Shown piece after piece: positions 63,310 through 64,000 of a stretch of DNA of 64,000 nt. The position numbers were made by a program, and so were the translations under genes. Source of the DNA: Lachnospiraceae bacterium (GTDB taxonomy: Bacteria > Bacillota > Clostridia > Lachnospirales > Lachnospiraceae). Location: positions 62,001-126,000 of the forward strand of contig JAFQOE010000047.1 of assembly GCA_017395635.1 (NCBI GenBank), read 5' to 3'. Position 1 is the first letter of the stretch. Each line of letters begins with the position of its first letter. The notes under the pieces were generated by a model, which was given only the letters and a program-made list of their open reading frames with translations, had not been told where the DNA came from and did no database searches.

Positions 63310-64000
63310 TTAGAATAATGGCTCATTAAGAATTGCTGTTCCAATACCCTTCTCAGTAAAGAACTCTAACAACAGACAATGCTTTACGCGACCATCTAAT
63401 ATATGCACTCTTGAAACTCCCTGTTCAATTGCTTCAATACAATTTGTAAGCTTAGGAAGCATTCCTCCACCAACAATACCTTTGTTGATAAATTCTTTTG
63501 CTTCCGAAATATGCATCTCAGAAATCAAGCTAGACTTATCATTTGGATCCATAAATACACCTTCAATATCAGTAAGGAATACTAACTTCTCCGCTGAAAT
63601 TGCTTTTGCTACTGCACAAGCCGCATCATCTGCATTAATGTTATAACTTTCAAATTCTTCTGATGAACCAATTGGTGCAATAACCGGAATAAAATCATTC
63701 TCTAATAAAGTATCCAATAATTTGGCATTAACCGACTGCACTTCTCCTACAAATCCAATATCCTTACCACCCGGAAACTTTTTGGTTACAGTCATAAGTC
63801 CGGCATCCTTTCCACTGATACCTACGGCATTCAAACCAAGTTTCTGCATCATCTGTACAAGACTTTTATTCACCTTAGAAAGTACCATTTCAGCAATTTC
63901 CATGGTTTCTGCATCTGTCACACGTAAACCATTGATAAACTCCGGCTCTTTACCAATCATCTCTACCCATTTACTGATTTCCTTACCGCCACCATGTACG
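63310..64000 (-). CDS. argB: Acetylglutamate kinase, partial (N-terminus beyond right edge)
   Basis: About 230 residues visible. The frame is open to the window end and begins within [11 protein letters not shown], the conserved HGGG substrate loop, followed by [57 protein letters not shown] and [15 protein letters not shown]. These are characteristic of ArgB in arginine biosynthesis. An internal ATG at 63960 is not the start, because the homology continues upstream of it. It ends 74 nt before the solute-binding lipoprotein gene. Confidence 0.94.
   Translation of the reverse strand, partial: VHGGGKEISKWVEMIGKEPEFINGLRVTDAETMEIAEMVLSKVNKSLVQMMQKLGLNAVGISGKDAGLMTVTKKFPGGKDIGFVGEVQSVNAKLLDTLLENDFIPVIAPIGSSEEFESYNINADDAACAVAKAISAEKLVFLTDIEGVFMDPNDKSSLISEMHISEAKEFINKGIVGGGMLPKLTNCIEAIEQGVSRVHILDGRVKHCLLLEFFTEKGIGTAILNEPLF

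Noticed and set aside
1-64000. tRNA or rRNA genes, riboswitches and insertion sequences
   Set aside because: I saw no conserved T-loop/anticodon arrangements, rRNA segments, known riboswitch cores or transposase-like frames in the intergenic gaps, most of which are under 100 bp. A covariance-model search could still find a small RNA.

Overview
The window looks like a chromosomal segment of a low-GC, spore-forming Clostridia member, most likely Lachnospiraceae. The reasons are the base composition, strong AGGAGG-type ribosome binding sites with frequent TTG starts, sporulation genes (sigK, spoIIP, gpr, a GerM-like lipoprotein) and gene order close to that of Bacillus subtilis. Almost every gene is on the minus strand. 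The plus-strand exceptions are sigK, an HPr-like gene and rpsT.

Region 1 (1-15.7 kb) is a type IV pilus locus. Read on the minus strand it runs: BspA-type LRR/DUF6273 secreted protein, pilB, pilT, pilC, major pilin, prepilin peptidase, a PilM-PilN fusion, PilO-like protein, PilV-like prepilin, a very large PilX/GspK-like protein, a GspH-like prepilin and a PilW-like prepilin cut by the window edge. A sigma-A-type promoter lies before pilC, and a repeat-rich spacer separates pilC from the pilin gene. Region 2 (15.8-23.5 kb) holds sigK behind a sigma-K-type promoter. It is followed by a minus-strand housekeeping operon: mtaB, ireB, ruvX, a DUF1292 gene, RNase J, a YlbF-family gene, a truncated MltG-like gene, trmR and trhP. 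Region 3 (23.5-33.3 kb) has an HPr-like gene, then prmA-rsmE-cysteine desulfurase-thiI, and the heat-shock operon hrcA-grpE-dnaK-dnaJ behind a perfect CIRCE operator and a consensus promoter.

Region 4 (33.4-48.1 kb) is an accessory polysaccharide cluster inserted between hemW and hrcA, genes that are adjacent in Bacillus. It encodes a CDP-3,6-dideoxyhexose pathway (glucose-1-phosphate cytidylyltransferase, CDP-glucose 4,6-dehydratase, RfbH-type 3-dehydrase), a DRE-TIM aldolase paired with a thiamin-diphosphate carboligase, an extended SDR, a polyprenyl-phosphate sugar transferase with a GT-C-like membrane transferase, other glycosyltransferases, an acyltransferase, a WbsX-family protein and an FdtA-like cupin. 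The aldolase and ThDP enzyme inside a CDP-dideoxysugar block suggest a branched-chain deoxysugar, and this is the part most likely to hide undescribed chemistry.

Region 5 (48.1-61.1 kb) resumes conserved synteny: hemW, lepA, spoIIP, gpr, rpsT (+), holA, comEC. The usual comE arrangement is changed: a two-component system and a GerM-like lipoprotein lie between comEA and comEC, apparently in one transcript from a promoter upstream of comEA. Together with the pilus locus, the window holds most of a natural DNA-uptake apparatus. Region 6 (61.3-64 kb) has a YdcZ-family membrane protein, an orphan solute-binding lipoprotein and the 3' part of argB, which runs off the right edge.
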